Positions 49,351 through 61,300 are shown, counted from the first letter of the stretch. The stretch is 64,000 nucleotides of DNA from Pelargonium tetragonum (GCA_036897445.1 JAYMTL010000012.1:62001-126000), one strand, 5' to 3'. Notes: generated by a model from the sequence alone, not told the origin. Numbers and translations: made by a program.

Positions 49351-49430
49351 ACTCTACAAAATTTCTGTTAGAACATCTGTTTCAGACCGGAAAGACATGA
49401 GTTCAAGTCCTGTTATTCTGGTCCTATCAT
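49351..49430 (+). tRNA. degenerate tRNA-Trp(UCA)-like, second copy
   Basis: A D arm with a shortened loop (TTTC TGTTA GAAC) and the anticodon loop TTTCAGA with UCA at 49382-49384. Then ACCGGAA and the T-loop/3' strand TTCAAGTCCTGT, shared with the copy at 8025-8096. The 5' T-stem strand reads ACATGAG; without two extra bases it would be ACAGG and pair perfectly with CCTGT. The acceptor is not closed. The pair of copies supports the Trp(UCA) identity better than either alone. Confidence 0.45.
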
Positions 49431-50210
49431 TTTTAGTTTTTAATCTACCTTAAAGGAGTCTCCTTATATCTCGGAAATGGCCAAGAAAAGAAAATAGGTA
49501 GATAAAAGAAGTCTGATATGAAAAAGTTAAAAGGCATCATAACAGTTTTACAACAGCATGCTGCAAATTCGAAATATCTTTACTAAGATCTGACGGTCGC
49601 TGCTTAACTTCATCCAAACACCGAGCTCTTCTATTCTAGTTTCTTTTTAGATATTCAACCCTAAGCCTTCCCCAAAAGGTATCAGTTCAAATTTTCCTAA
49701 AATTTAGGGGATATCCGAGTGAAGCTAGACCAAAACTATGGTCCTTAGGTTTTACACTAAAAGCAAAGAATTTTGGTCAGAACAAATAAATAAAATATTT
49801 AATCTTTCATTTTTAGCTGCTTTAACTAATCGAAAACACATATTAAGAAACGTCTAACAACTAATCAGTCAGAATTAGAACCCTTACTATTTACTACATA
49901 AAAGGGATACTTATTATCCTTTTTTTTTCGTTTCCTTTTAGGGTAAGCCGCTCTTTTATCTGTCGGAGTTCACTACATCTTGTAGATTCTTAGGGGTTTG
50001 AAGGTATCCTGGATTTTCCTAGGTTTTCCGTTATGAAATTTAATAGTCTTACTTGCTAAAAAAAGCAAAGGGAGCCCGCCTCAGCTTCCTTATCCCTTTA
50101 AGGAACACATGATAAACTACACAAAAATCAAACTAAAGCTTCTACTCAATTTTGGACCCTAGTATCCGAAGTTTTATATAAACAAACCTAAACATATATG
50201 GGTTTAGCTG
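49431..50210. other. gene-free dotted DNA
   Basis: Nothing supported. Confidence 0.45.
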
Positions 50211-50399
50211 CTGAAATATCTTTCTTTCGATCATTTTTTACACCTAACTCCATGCAATAACTTGTCATAAAAGCATAAGTCCTAATGGGAGTATACAATT
50301 TGTCTATATTACTTTCCCGATTTCCCTAAGAATTCCAGTATGTCCCGATAGTAGAGGTAAGCCGGTGATTATGCTATAAGACTAATAAATAATAAGGGG

Positions 50400-50660
50400 G
50401 TTGTAAAACAAGACTTTCTAACAAAAGAATACATTAGCTACAGGCTACATGAGGAACTAAGGGGGGCATAAGCCCTAAGATTAAGCTAGAGAATACAAAG
50501 AGTACATATAATAAGCAGTTAAGATAGAGAGTAAAATAGCTTTGAATAGTTAGGCTACAAGAAAAGTTATAGGTAAGACAAAGAAAGGTAGGAAATCAAG
50601 CAAGAAGTAGGCCAAACATGAGTTTGTGCAATAACGTAAGTAGATATATTCATTACATTA
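50400..50660 (+). repeat. island C of the dispersed family
   Basis: A/G-rich plus strand without dotting. It contains TACAGGCTACA (50439-50449, shared with D) and TAAGATTAAGCTAGAG (50476-50491, 15/16 with B and E). TTAAGATAGAGAGT (50519-50532) is exact in B. GGCTACAAG with a spaced GTTATA and AAGAC near 50553-50580 is shared with A. It has the richest set of shared words of all the islands. A 61-codon minus-strand frame (50434-50619, ATG start, one UGA as Trp) is hydrophobic and is the complement of this strand. Confidence 0.65.
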
Positions 50661-50664
50661 AAAT

Positions 50665-50886
50665 ATGTTACCCTATTTGGTTGGTACTCCTCGGTCAGGA
50701 AGGAAGGATAACTCCCTAATATACTATAAAAGTTTCCTTCCTCTAAACACTAGTAACAAAAAAAGAAAGAGGTCTTCTAAAGGAACTACTACTAATACAA
50801 AATCTATCTATTACTATCCAGGGGCTCGATTAAAAAAAAATTTTGCATTAGAAAGAATCCTCACCGGAAGGAATCTCCTTTTTTAG
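50665..50886 (+). CDS. 73-codon basic frame, unknown
   Basis: TTG or ATG start, ending in TAG. Lysine/serine/tyrosine-rich with NKKRKRSSKG and KSIYYYPGARLKKN. It lies in the same phase as the A-rich strand of island C just upstream, separated only by TAA/TAG codons. No family recognised; chance length. Confidence 0.2.
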   Translation: MLPYLVGTPRSGRKDNSLIYYKSFLPLNTSNKKRKRSSKGTTTNTKSIYYYPGARLKKNFALERILTGRNLLF

Positions 50887-51912
50887 AATTCCGCTAACTC
50901 TACTCTAATTCATTCAAAGTGCTAATCTCGATCGGCAAGCATTCAGGATGACAGGAGCTTCTATTCTATTGACAATGTTTAAGATAATGACCAGATAAGA
51001 AATATCTTACACCTTTGAGATGAGACTGGCTATGATACTTAAGGGCTACATTCTACTCGGCATACGGCATAAGGGAACTTCCAATTTCAAGACTTAGACA
51101 AGGATCGGCTACCAAGAGTACTTTATTTACTTCGCCATCTTTGAAGTTCTTTCAAGGGTAAGGAGAGTGAAATAGCTAGGATTTCCTTTATTTAATGATT
51201 TATTGTTTTCCTGTTGAGAGCTTTCGTACAAATAACAAATAAGAATTGGCTAAGTTCTTAGATATTATCAGGAGCCTTCTTACGAACTTCAATCTCTAAC
51301 TAAGTGATTTACTTGATCGGGATAAATTCTTTACTAGAATTCAAAATTTTTAAAAGACTAGAACCCTTTGCTGACGTACCCTTCGCTATCATAATTCAAA
51401 AGAGACTCTCCTAAAGACTATAGAGATTGTATAGGAAATGTGAAGAGCTAATTCAAAGTTCTAAGCTATTCTTAAAAGCAGTTGGCAGATAGATTTGAAA
51501 GTTCTCTACAAAACCCAGAATACTTCATAGCTATCTGACTGAAAACTATATTTGCCTACAAGCTACAAGATAACTTCGGCTCGCTAAAAAAACTAAGAAA
51601 GTTCCTCTAGCTACTGCACTGTCCATTACAGATAGAATAGATCGGAATCAAGATAACCTTGTTGCCAAAAACCAAAGAAATTGTATTGACAATCACTCCT
51701 TTGCTTGTTATATCCGTTTATTAATTAAATTAGTGCTTTACGAACAAAAGAAAGAAAGATGTTCCTGGCAAAAACCAAGAGAATCCGTTTCTATTTTTTA
51801 CCGGCGATGCTATACGGACTATAGAAAATTTCAGAGGACTTCCTAATTCCTAATGTGACTGATTAGATTGGCAAAAGAGCAATAGGATTTCTAGTTAGGA
51901 AGAAGAGAATCT

Positions 51913-51967
51913 GTTTATGTTATCCTCTCCTTATATTCAATACACTTATTTAATCGGAAATCTCTAG
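51913..51967 (+). repeat. diverged repeat unit, copy 1
   Basis: Begins with the 16-mer GTTTATGTTATCCTCT, then 8 unmatched bases, TCAATACACTTA, and AATCGG. The partner at 52989-53052 has the same blocks with small insertions and deletions between them. Confidence 0.6.
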
Positions 51968-52988
51968 CACAAGATAAACTTGCCTTGCTTTACCAAGAGA
52001 AGACTAAAGAACTAAGACTGTATTCTGTTAGTTTACCGTCAATATCATTAGAACAAGTCCTTCGCCGGCTTACAGGGTTCCTTCAAGAGAGAAGCCAAGA
52101 GAGGGTTTAGGGAATTTAGGTTCCAAAGTAAGTGCATTTCAATGTCTTCCGTATTCCAAATATTACAGAGGCTGGAGCTAGAGAATTAATTGTCAAGCAA
52201 GCTCGCCTTTGCCAGCTCATAGATTTCCGAATTAGTACAATAAGAAATGCCCTAGACTGGTTAGTAAATCCATAAACAAGAATAGAATTTACCTCCAATT
52301 ATTAGACCTCTAATAAAGAGAACCTATTTTCTGCGATGCCGTATTAGGAATCTCCTTTCCTTTGCCTTCTATCTAGATTAGCTACATTTGTAAAGGACTT
52401 CCCTCAAGACAATAACAACTGCTAGAGCTAGACCGGCAAGGACAGCAAGGACGGAGTACTTGCTAACAAAGAAACAAAGACAAGAGGTTGGGTTTCTAGT
52501 TTGGTCCTAAATGTACCGGAAAGAAGTTTTCCTTGGTAAACCATTCACAAAAAGAGTGAAATAGCAACAGGATATTTAGCTATTTAGCAGCACTGGCTTG
52601 CTTTACCTTTACGAGAAAAGAAGAGAATCGCTGTTATTCTATTCCTCTACCAGTTGGCTTACAAGAACAAAAATTTCCAATACTTGGAATAGCTCATAAG
52701 CAGTATCATAAACTCTAAGGAATACTAATACAAATTGGATTATCTAAAACTAAGAAACCAAGGCATATAATTAATTGACTATACCATAAACTACAGGAAC
52801 TCCTTTCTTTGAATCAATAGCCGCTTTAACAAACCCTGAATCTGTTATCTATCCTATCAATCCGCTTAGATATAGATCGGAATCCTGCTCTCTAACTCTC
52901 TAAAGCTTTCCCTCAAGCTAAGAAAAGAATTCAGTATATATCCTAATCTTCTATATAGAAAATGGAATCTGCTCTCAAAAGAAAGGAA

Positions 52989-53052
52989 GTTTATGTTATC
53001 CTCTAGCTTGTCAATACACTTAATCGGGATCCTAGAGATTTCCTAGTTTCAC
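52989..53052 (+). repeat. diverged repeat unit, copy 2
   Basis: Partner of 51913-51967. The first 16 bases are exact; the spacer before TCAATACACTTA is 6 bases instead of 8. The copy carries an extra GATCCTAGA-type palindromic insertion near its end, suggesting that the short quasi-palindromes may arise as insertions. Confidence 0.6.
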
Positions 53053-53225
53053 TTAGAGAATTTCCATCTTATAGTGTCCTCCTTTTAGCTGTACCTTCTT
53101 TGGACAGCATTACAAGAGATTCCTACATTTCCTGGCTAAAGCATAGATAGAGTTACAGGCTTAATAATACAAAGGACAACTCCATTACGTTTATTTTACA
53201 AGGAGCTGCCTTATATAGTAAAAAA

Positions 53226-53275
53226 AGGAAGCCCTAACTTTGAAACTCGTCTTATCTTAAAAGCTAGGGCTTCCT
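53226..53275. repeat. 11-bp inverted repeat, 28-base loop
   Basis: AGGAAGCCCTA at 53226-53236 and TAGGGCTTCCT at 53265-53275 are perfect complements. This is the longest GC-bearing inverted repeat I found. It could be a hairpin in RNA or a binding site; no adjacent gene explains it. Confidence 0.65.
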
Positions 53276-55043
53276 GGCTTTTGTGTTGTCCAATCTCTTT
53301 GGTGCTTGTCACATTTGCTTTTTAGAGAATCCGGTAAAGCCCTTGCTGAAATAAGAATATACTCGAATTTAGAAACTCCCCATAAAATCAAACTTTGGTT
53401 CAAAATTATCCCTGCCGAATCTCTATTTCTAGTAGTTTTTCCAATTCAATTGTGTGTAAAGGATCCCGTCAACTATAGGTTTACGAAAGGATAGGTGCAT
53501 GGAGGTCCTAAGACAAATACATATACGAAAAAGTTTTGGTATGAAAGCAAGTAAGAATAAGTAGGTTAAGGAGTAGACTCTTATTCTGCTTTGTAGTATC
53601 TGGGGACAGTAAAGTAGAGAAGTTTTAGGGGTTTCTTAACTCATTTCACTGGGGTTGAGTCCTAATAGGGGCTGTCGAAGGGATTCCTTACTTTTGCGCT
53701 AGTATTTTAATTTGGTCGAGAGTTCTCCTTAGTGAGGGAGACGGATAATAATTGACTGGGTTGGTTATAGAAAATGCAATCTCGGGGGCTCCTGTTAGAA
53801 GTATATTCCTAGCATAACATAACAATCTTTCTTTTTTTATTATTAGCGAATCTTTCTGCTTTAGCTCGTTAACAATTAGACCTTGTAAGAGTTGGGCTGG
53901 GATTTCTTATACAGCAATGCAGGTAAAAGGGTTATAAACTCCAAACTAAAGGGAGTTTGTTATTTCCTATAGGGTTTTTGCAACAAGGGCTTCTTTAATA
54001 AGATTACCTTAGGAAGTGCAGCTTTTCATGAATAATTAGAATTTGAATATGTTTTATTCCTGGTTGAACCTAACTGGAGTCCCCGAGATTGCTAAATACT
54101 CCTCGAAGGGTAGGATTTCTCTATTGTATTGCGGCCAATTAGACTTCCGAAGCTTCTTCTTACTGGTTTATAAATTAGCACGAGTTATCACAGTTCAAGA
54201 ACAACTCTTAAAAAAGGGTCAGTACATTTTCTTGTGTAAACTTCTCAGAGAACCCCCTTTACCTTTTATTTATCAGCTAAGTCCGAGCCCTATGCGCGCA
54301 CTTTAGTTGAATAAAACCCCAGTAGAGTACCTTTTATTGAAATTCAATGTTGTACCTCCAAGCCTTATATTATATAAAGCACTTTATTTATATAGATAGA
54401 ACTTCTGCCTAAATCCTCTACGTACACTTTGTCCTTGACCAATCTTCTTTATAACAAGGATTCTTCGGTTTCTTCGGAAAAGTTTCATTTTATGGATCTT
54501 TATCTGCTAGGTCTTCTTTCAAATTTGAATCTAGGTATTTTTGGCAATCCCCTTTCTTAACCCTATTCCTGGAAACACTTAAAATTAGAAAGGACTTCCT
54601 AACTTACATGGGACATTTTTAAAAAGTATCCCAGCTGTTAACACAAAAGTCTTTTTTCTATAAGCTCCCTTCTGGAAGATTGCCAGTATAAAGTATATCT
54701 GTAGACACTGCAGTAGAGAACTTTCACTTTTTCTAGAAAGTTATGGAACTCCTACAAATTTGGCTGGGTTTCATTTATGCTATTGCTCGGCGGCTCTTAT
54801 ATTTAGAATGTGTAAGTAAGATAACCTTGATTGAACTTGAATAAAATAAACTTTGGTTGTAGGATTCCTGAATAAGCTAGCCAACCCGCATTTTCTAGAT
54901 TTCACAGAGCTTGCTTTTTTTATTTTATATAAATTACTTATCTTCGATACCTTTCGTTCAGAGAAAGCATTCCATCCAGTTTACAGTTATAATATTGCAG
55001 TAAATTTCCTATATTGCAGCTCGGCAATTCTTACCCTTTTTAG
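53276..55043. other. gene-free dotted DNA
   Basis: Frames at 53306 (62 codons), 54043 (87 codons) and 54853 (71 codons) have no recognisable motif and chance length. Confidence 0.45.
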
Positions 55044-55397
55044 AAGCAACCTTGTGGTCTATGAATAGGTTTTACTGTACCAACAAATTCAGTTGGATTC
55101 CGCAGATATAAGGGGAGTGGAGAGGTGGGGCCCGTTCGATTACATATCCCTTTAAAAAACGTAACTAGTCAAAGCCACCCTTTCGTAAGGGCTGCGTTTG
55201 AGATAATAAAACATAATACAAGGACCCGTATACAAAATAAACTAGAGGTAAATAAAAGACCTTTTAAGGTATGCTTGTGTATCTCTAACAAACCCCAGGG
55301 AGTATCAATGCCAAAAGTTCGATACTCTTACTTAGTTATTACAAAGTCCCGGCCCTTGTCTAACAAGAGACAAGTCAGTATCTCTGAAGTTAATTAA
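55044..55397 (+). CDS. 117-codon basic frame, unknown
   Basis: Stop-free from 55044 if one UGA is Trp; GTG at 55125 gives 90 residues under the standard code, and TAA ends it. It is basic throughout (about one residue in six is K or R) with no membrane span. GPVRL followed 8 residues later by T and 13 by P recalls ribosomal protein uS10, but the segment before FEI is 4 residues short and the rest does not follow the family. A GGGGAG precedes the GTG. I list it as the second-best protein candidate, unassigned. Confidence 0.22.
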
Positions 55398-58300
55398 AAT
55401 GCTTGTACAAAAATGATAAGCAAAAGGCATAGACTTTTTTTCTTTCTTAAACTAGATCTTATTCACAAAATCCCGAAGAAAAGAAATTAGCCAACCCCGG
55501 CAAAGCGATACCCCTTTCGATTATCGGCTCTAAAGCCTCATAAAGACCAAAAATCTTTTGTAAAGCTGCCCTTGACGTTTACACAATTAAAGTCGGTTAT
55601 ATACATTAAGTACTCTCTACCTCATACTAAGAACTAGTCAACTCTGTTGTTTAAAGTTTGTTACTAAAAGTCTTCAGTTTACCTGATTTGTAATAATAGG
55701 AAGATTCCTGCTAAGTTTTCTCGCATACTTGTTAAGATCATAACTAGTTCTATTTTTTATAGTTATTCTTACTTTCTTTTAAGGTAAAGTCAATTTTTTG
55801 TTTCTGGAAAGGTATCGAAGATAAGCTTAGCAGAAAGATTTTTGTTGAAATAACTTGGGTAAGTGATACTTCATAGTTTTAACTAGTGGTATCCCACATA
55901 ACTCTCAGATTCCTTAAATGAAAGTATATAGTCAGCCTTTACAATTTGTATTCTAATCTATTTACCCGGCACTAAGCTAAGATCGAGAAAAATAACACTG
56001 CAGTAGACCCTTAGAAACCGGGTTACCCTGAGAGACTTGCTTTGTCTGACAGCTTGGTTAAGCTCTCTTTAGATTGGTGGTAGGATAAACCTTTGCATTC
56101 AGTTAGCAATAGTTAGTGAAAAGGGGACGAGAACCCTCCAGAAATCAAAAACAAAAGATATCCCTTAAGAGACTTCTCTGCTCGGGATTTTTACAAGGTC
56201 TTTTTGAACGTAGAAGACTGACTTAAATAAAAGGTTTCAATCCCAGAACCCTTAGCGCACGTTCCTTTAATTAGACCAAAGCGAACTTAAACAAAAGGTC
56301 GGTAGTCAGGTTAACTAAAAAAATCATAAGAATTTTGGTTTTCTATTCAAGTTATAAATAAACAAAGAGAAATTTCTGCTTAATTAGTGCTTTTTATACC
56401 CTCGGTTGTTTATTTGGAAGCTCATATTAAGGGGTACTCAGAAATGAAATGAAAAGCAGAGCTTGATAGGAACTCCTCCTCCCTTAAAGAGTAGTATATA
56501 AGTAAGACCTGAGCTTCACATTTAAGTATAAAAATTCTTTTACAGTAATTAAATGGCGCTTACCCTTAACTTTGTTTTGTTCAAAAAAAGCGCTAATAGC
56601 AATACGCATACTAAGGATGATTTTTCTAACTTATATATAAGTTGTGGGGTAAACCCTTATTTACGAGAACTTTATTTGACTTAAGAGGTTATATAATATA
56701 AAGAATTATAAAAAGCCAAGGTACGCCTTCCCGAGGCTGCTTTTGTGTTCTCTTACATTTCTTTTTTTTCATTCCTTGTATGGTATAGCTCTACTCTTTC
56801 TTTATAGTAGTCAACGATAAAGTTATTACCAGCGCTTAACCCCTTTCTACGAGTGTCAAACTTACACAGCCTGGCATTAAAGGAACTCCTTTTAAAAGAA
56901 AAGAAAGGAATTTCGCCTCATTTTTTGGTAGGTAAATCTTACTTTAATAGGATTTGCCAGGAGTTTTGCCGAGAAAGCCCTTATCCCAAACATTTTATAA
57001 TACTACCGAAATATAATCAGAATTCTAGAAAATGAGTATAACTCCCACTTACAAAGAGTAAAGATCTACTATGAGGGCCCACCCAAGGCCGTACTATAAA
57101 ATGGAATCCTAGATTCCTTAGCCGCGGTAAAACTACCTTTTTCTTTTTTAAGAGTCTATAAAATGTGTTAAAAGAAAGAAGGAGAATATATTGAGTCCTG
57201 TGATAAAAACTCGGTATATAGATCTTGTATTATTTCTTTTTTTAGTCCTAAAAAAAGGCTCCCTGAAAATTTCTTTTATCTAGATTTTTGTTCTGAGGGC
57301 TTCCTTCTCATGAGTTCCTTTTTTGTGCCCAGTCTTAACTAAGGAGTACTACTTCCTCTAGCTTTTAAATCTCCGTTACTTTTCTTAAAGAATCCCTTTA
57401 CAGCAACAGAAAGGTGGGTTTTGAGCAAGGTGTCCTACTAATATTTTAAGAGAAAGCCCCTTACCGTAAACAGACCCGTGTAGACTCTCAAAATTAGGGT
57501 TCTTTTTCTCAACTTTCACTAAAAGTAATTTATTTTAATTTAGAGGTTCTTATCAGTTCAAATAGGATACTCCTAACGAATAAAAAGCAACTCTTGTCTA
57601 GTGTTCCAGAGAGTTAAACTAAGGAATAACCGAATTCTCCTTTTCTGACATTTCTTGATTTACTTAGTAGTAAAAGATCTTCTCCAAAAAAAATTTAATA
57701 GATGGGTAGGACTTTAAGGGTCTCTCAAACTCCAGCTCTGTCTTTAATTTAAGTTTCAAAGGTTATTGAATAGTCCGTAACAGGCAAGCTTTTTGAGATA
57801 CCAAACAAGGTTTTAAAAAGGGGCTCTTAAAAAACGGGTAGCCTTTCCTTGCTCTTTAATAAAGCTTATAGCAACGACAAATTAAGATTGAGGGTAAAGT
57901 TCTTTTTACAATCTTGAAGACTCTCCTATAAAACAAAAACTTGACCACAGGAAGCTGCTGAATATTTATTCTATTGATATAACTAAATTTCCTAAAAAGA
58001 AAGCGGTTTACTTTGTCATTAACCCTGGAAAAACTAGCTTACGAAACTTAAAAGATTTAACCCTTGACTTCGACCGTTCCGCGGTATGTATTTATGTACC
58101 CGCGAGGCCCACAACCTCTTTGCTGTAATCCGTGACTTTGGCGTTTTCGTGGAAGATTTTTATGTATAGCCGACTTTTCTAAATTAAACTTCTAAAGTGT
58201 AGCTATAAGGGGTTTCGCATTGTAGAATCTAAGGGTTGACGTACTTTCCCAAGGTGTTTTAGAACTTCCTACCAAAAACTTTTCCTTTACTAAAAACGAA

Positions 58301-61300
58301 TCAGACTCTTGCCTTTCTGTTAATGCTTTTTATTTCCTTAAATTCTTTTTTATTTTCTATTTTAAAAAGAGTAAATCCTAAATGAGTTGTTCAAACAAGG
58401 ATAAGATATATACTCTTGGAGGAAACTGTCAAATAGAAAAGGATCCCCTAAAATCTCTTCACTTTTTCTATGTATAGCTTTTCCGCGCGGGGCGGGGTTT
58501 TTAGATAGTATACCAATGTCATATATCCGAGCACCAAGCAGTTCCCTTTAAAAACCAATATATCCAGGTATAAGACAACAAAAGCGATTTTACTAAGTTA
58601 CATAATACTAACTCTCCAGAAATTTTTTATCATAAGGCCGCTCTTTTCTGATATATGCATATGTTGTAAGAAAGGCAGTATCTCCCGAAAACTAAAATGA
58701 GTTTTGGGTTTATTTGTGCTTTGTGAGTTACGTACCTGATATATCGAAAAAAGGGGCTGAAAGTTAGAGCAAAAACCCCAAAGGTTCATTTTCATTATTG
58801 GTTCGAATGACTTTTCCTAAGCTAGTTTTTGCCCTCTCTGGAAGCTCTTATTAGTCCCTAAATCTCCATTTTCGAACGAAAGCGCTTTATTAACCATATA
58901 TGTCAAATGAAATACCTTGAAACTCGAAAAGACCCCTTAGAAATTCTACTGCTTTTTATTACTGCACCCTTTGAAAAAAAAACTCCTGATAGCCTAGCCA
59001 ACCTTTTAACAAACAAAGTGAGGAGGAGTTGCAGATTAATCAAAGGAAAAGGAACTATTACGGCTACACCAGATACTTCCGTTTTTTATTATATATAAGG
59101 ATCTCAAAAGGGCTTATTAATATTATTAATCGTTAAAGTATACCCTTGAAGAACTTGTGTAGTAAAGAAAAGGGGCGGATCTACTAACTTTTTAGTCTCC
59201 ATTAAATCCCCGTAACTCTTAGTCAGAATTAAAAGAGCATTAGCAATAACACTAGCACTGAATCCAGTAAAATTTAAGTGATGAAAGGAGGAATACCTAA
59301 ATTAGAGTAAAAAGCAATAGTATGCCCAGAGCCCTTAAAGGAAGAACTCCTGGGGTAGAGAAAAGATAGACCGCTTTCATGATAGTTATGAGTCTCTCAA
59401 GAAGTGTAAATTTAAAAAAAGCAGACTAACACTTTTTTATAAGGATCTAGGATACAATAAGATTATGTAACAGGGTTCTGAATCTATATTGTCACTCCTG
59501 GCAGGAATTCTAGGATTCAAGAAGATGTTTCTTCCCTATGGGTTTGTTTAACTCCAATAGAAAACCTCTTGCTTGAACGTCGCTTCTTTTGAGTAAGGAA
59601 TCAGTACTTTCTTAAGCTGTATTTTGACTTTGATATATGCCCCTTTAGGATCCGGTTGTGGTTTTAGTACTTTTTATAAAGCGAGTAGGATTGTGCGGAG
59701 TCTCGGGGACCTCTACGTATAACTTCATTCTCCCTTACTACACTACGAGAAAATTCTCGGATGCCACTAAAAAAAACTCCTTTATGATATAGCGTAACCA
59801 TAAGCTGTGAGTCTCCTATTTTATTACAACTACAACAGTTTAGCGGGCTACCCCGGGGAATCCCAGCAAGGGAATCCTAAATCTTCTTATCTTATTAAGG
59901 ATAGAGCTCCCTGGAAAGTTTAAGTTATTTTCAGGGGACCCTAATTAAACTTGTAGTATCTGGTGCCCCTTCTCAGGGATCAAAATGGAAGCTAAATGTA
60001 TGGGAAAGAGGCTTCCTTTACAGATTAATTGAATGCCGCTTTTCGTCTAATGCTTGTTGAAGCTTAAAGAGTTCCCTAAATATTCTATAGGATAACAAGT
60101 TAAGGGTCTGCCTCAAAATTAACTTACAGGAACCTGGGTTTTTTTACTAATACTAAACGCATTAAACTTTTCAAAGTCATGTCTACTGCATCCTACGTGG
60201 GCTTTACTCATAAACGCTTGTTTTTAACTCGTTTTACGATTACAAAGAGTCAAAATCTCGGATTAAGGCAAGCCCCACCAGGAAATTCTTTATAAAATCC
60301 ATTAATAAAACAAGAGGACTCCCTATTTAGTTCTGACTAGGGAGCATTCTTTATGAGTTCATGCATATTCCGTGCGGTTAAATACCTCAGGATCTAACTT
60401 TAATTAAGAAAAATGTAGTTATTTACTTAGAAAGAAAGATTTATATAGAGAAAGTTTCTTATTAACAAAGCCTCCTACTGCTTACTTTGTACCCATTTAA
60501 GTTAAGGGACAAAATCTATGATATGACTCTAAGGTTGGGACATAACTGAGAATGAATAAAAGCGTTATACTATAATATATAAAAAAGACTATGAAAGTTT
60601 TCTAAAACAACAAGTTAAGAGGGCTCTTAAAAACCCCGTTCTCCTTGATGCTGAAAACTCGTAAAAGGTTAGCTAAGAATATCCTTTTTTTATAAGGTAT
60701 AGAGTATCCCTAGTATTTGTAAGCATAGTAAACTATATAATTCTTCTCAAGTCTTTTTTGTGATATTAAAGTCTTCTTTAATAGATATAAACCGGGGCCG
60801 TTTTATTTCTTGTGGAGACATTCCCTTAGAGTAATTCCAGGTTAACTAAATACAAATATTATCCGGCAGGAGCTTGTGCCACCGCTTGTTATGAAGAAAT
60901 TATCCACAACTCCTTCCGAAAAGCCAGAAATGAAATACTTGTATAACTAAAAAGCCTTTTTACTCTTGACAAAAGGACCTTGAGAGCCCCTAATTGACCA
61001 GACCCTGCCTCCCTTTTTATCTTTATAAATGTTCAAAGAAAGTGCTCCGGAAGATTATTACTACCGAATTCAGTTGCACTAGCACTGCCAAAAAGTATAC
61101 TTATTTTTGACATACCGTAATGGAAACCTGATGTGATATAAAAAGCAAACCCTTCAAAAGTTGGGTTGTCGGTTATACTCCTACCCGTTAGTAATAAGAA
61201 CCTTTAAAAGCTTACGTTACAGACTCAAAGCATAGGGTACCCCTTATTTACGCTACTATAACCAAAATGAAAAATTCAAGCTTGTTCTAAATAAAAGGCC

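Larger units (their letters stand above)
50890..53110 (+). repeat. internally repetitive non-dotted region
   Basis: About 2.2 kb in which short phrases recur with changes. ATAGATCGGAATC occurs at 51637-51649 and 52872-52884. GTTTATGTTATCCTCT plus TCAATACACTTA with AATCGG occurs at 51913-51956 and 52989-53027. CAAAAACCAA with a following GA-rich stretch occurs at 51666 and 51769, and CTTGCTTTACC near 51979 and 52600. GCTACAAG near 51562 and AGACAAGAGGT near 52479 tie it to the island family. No stop-free frame above 60 codons apart from a minus-strand one at 52116-52298, which has no motif. Confidence 0.5.

Noticed and set aside
55125-55397. Possible ribosomal protein uS10
   Set aside because: GPVRL and a few spaced residues fit, but the spacing to FEI is wrong and other hallmark residues are absent; one pentamer is within chance after looking at many families.
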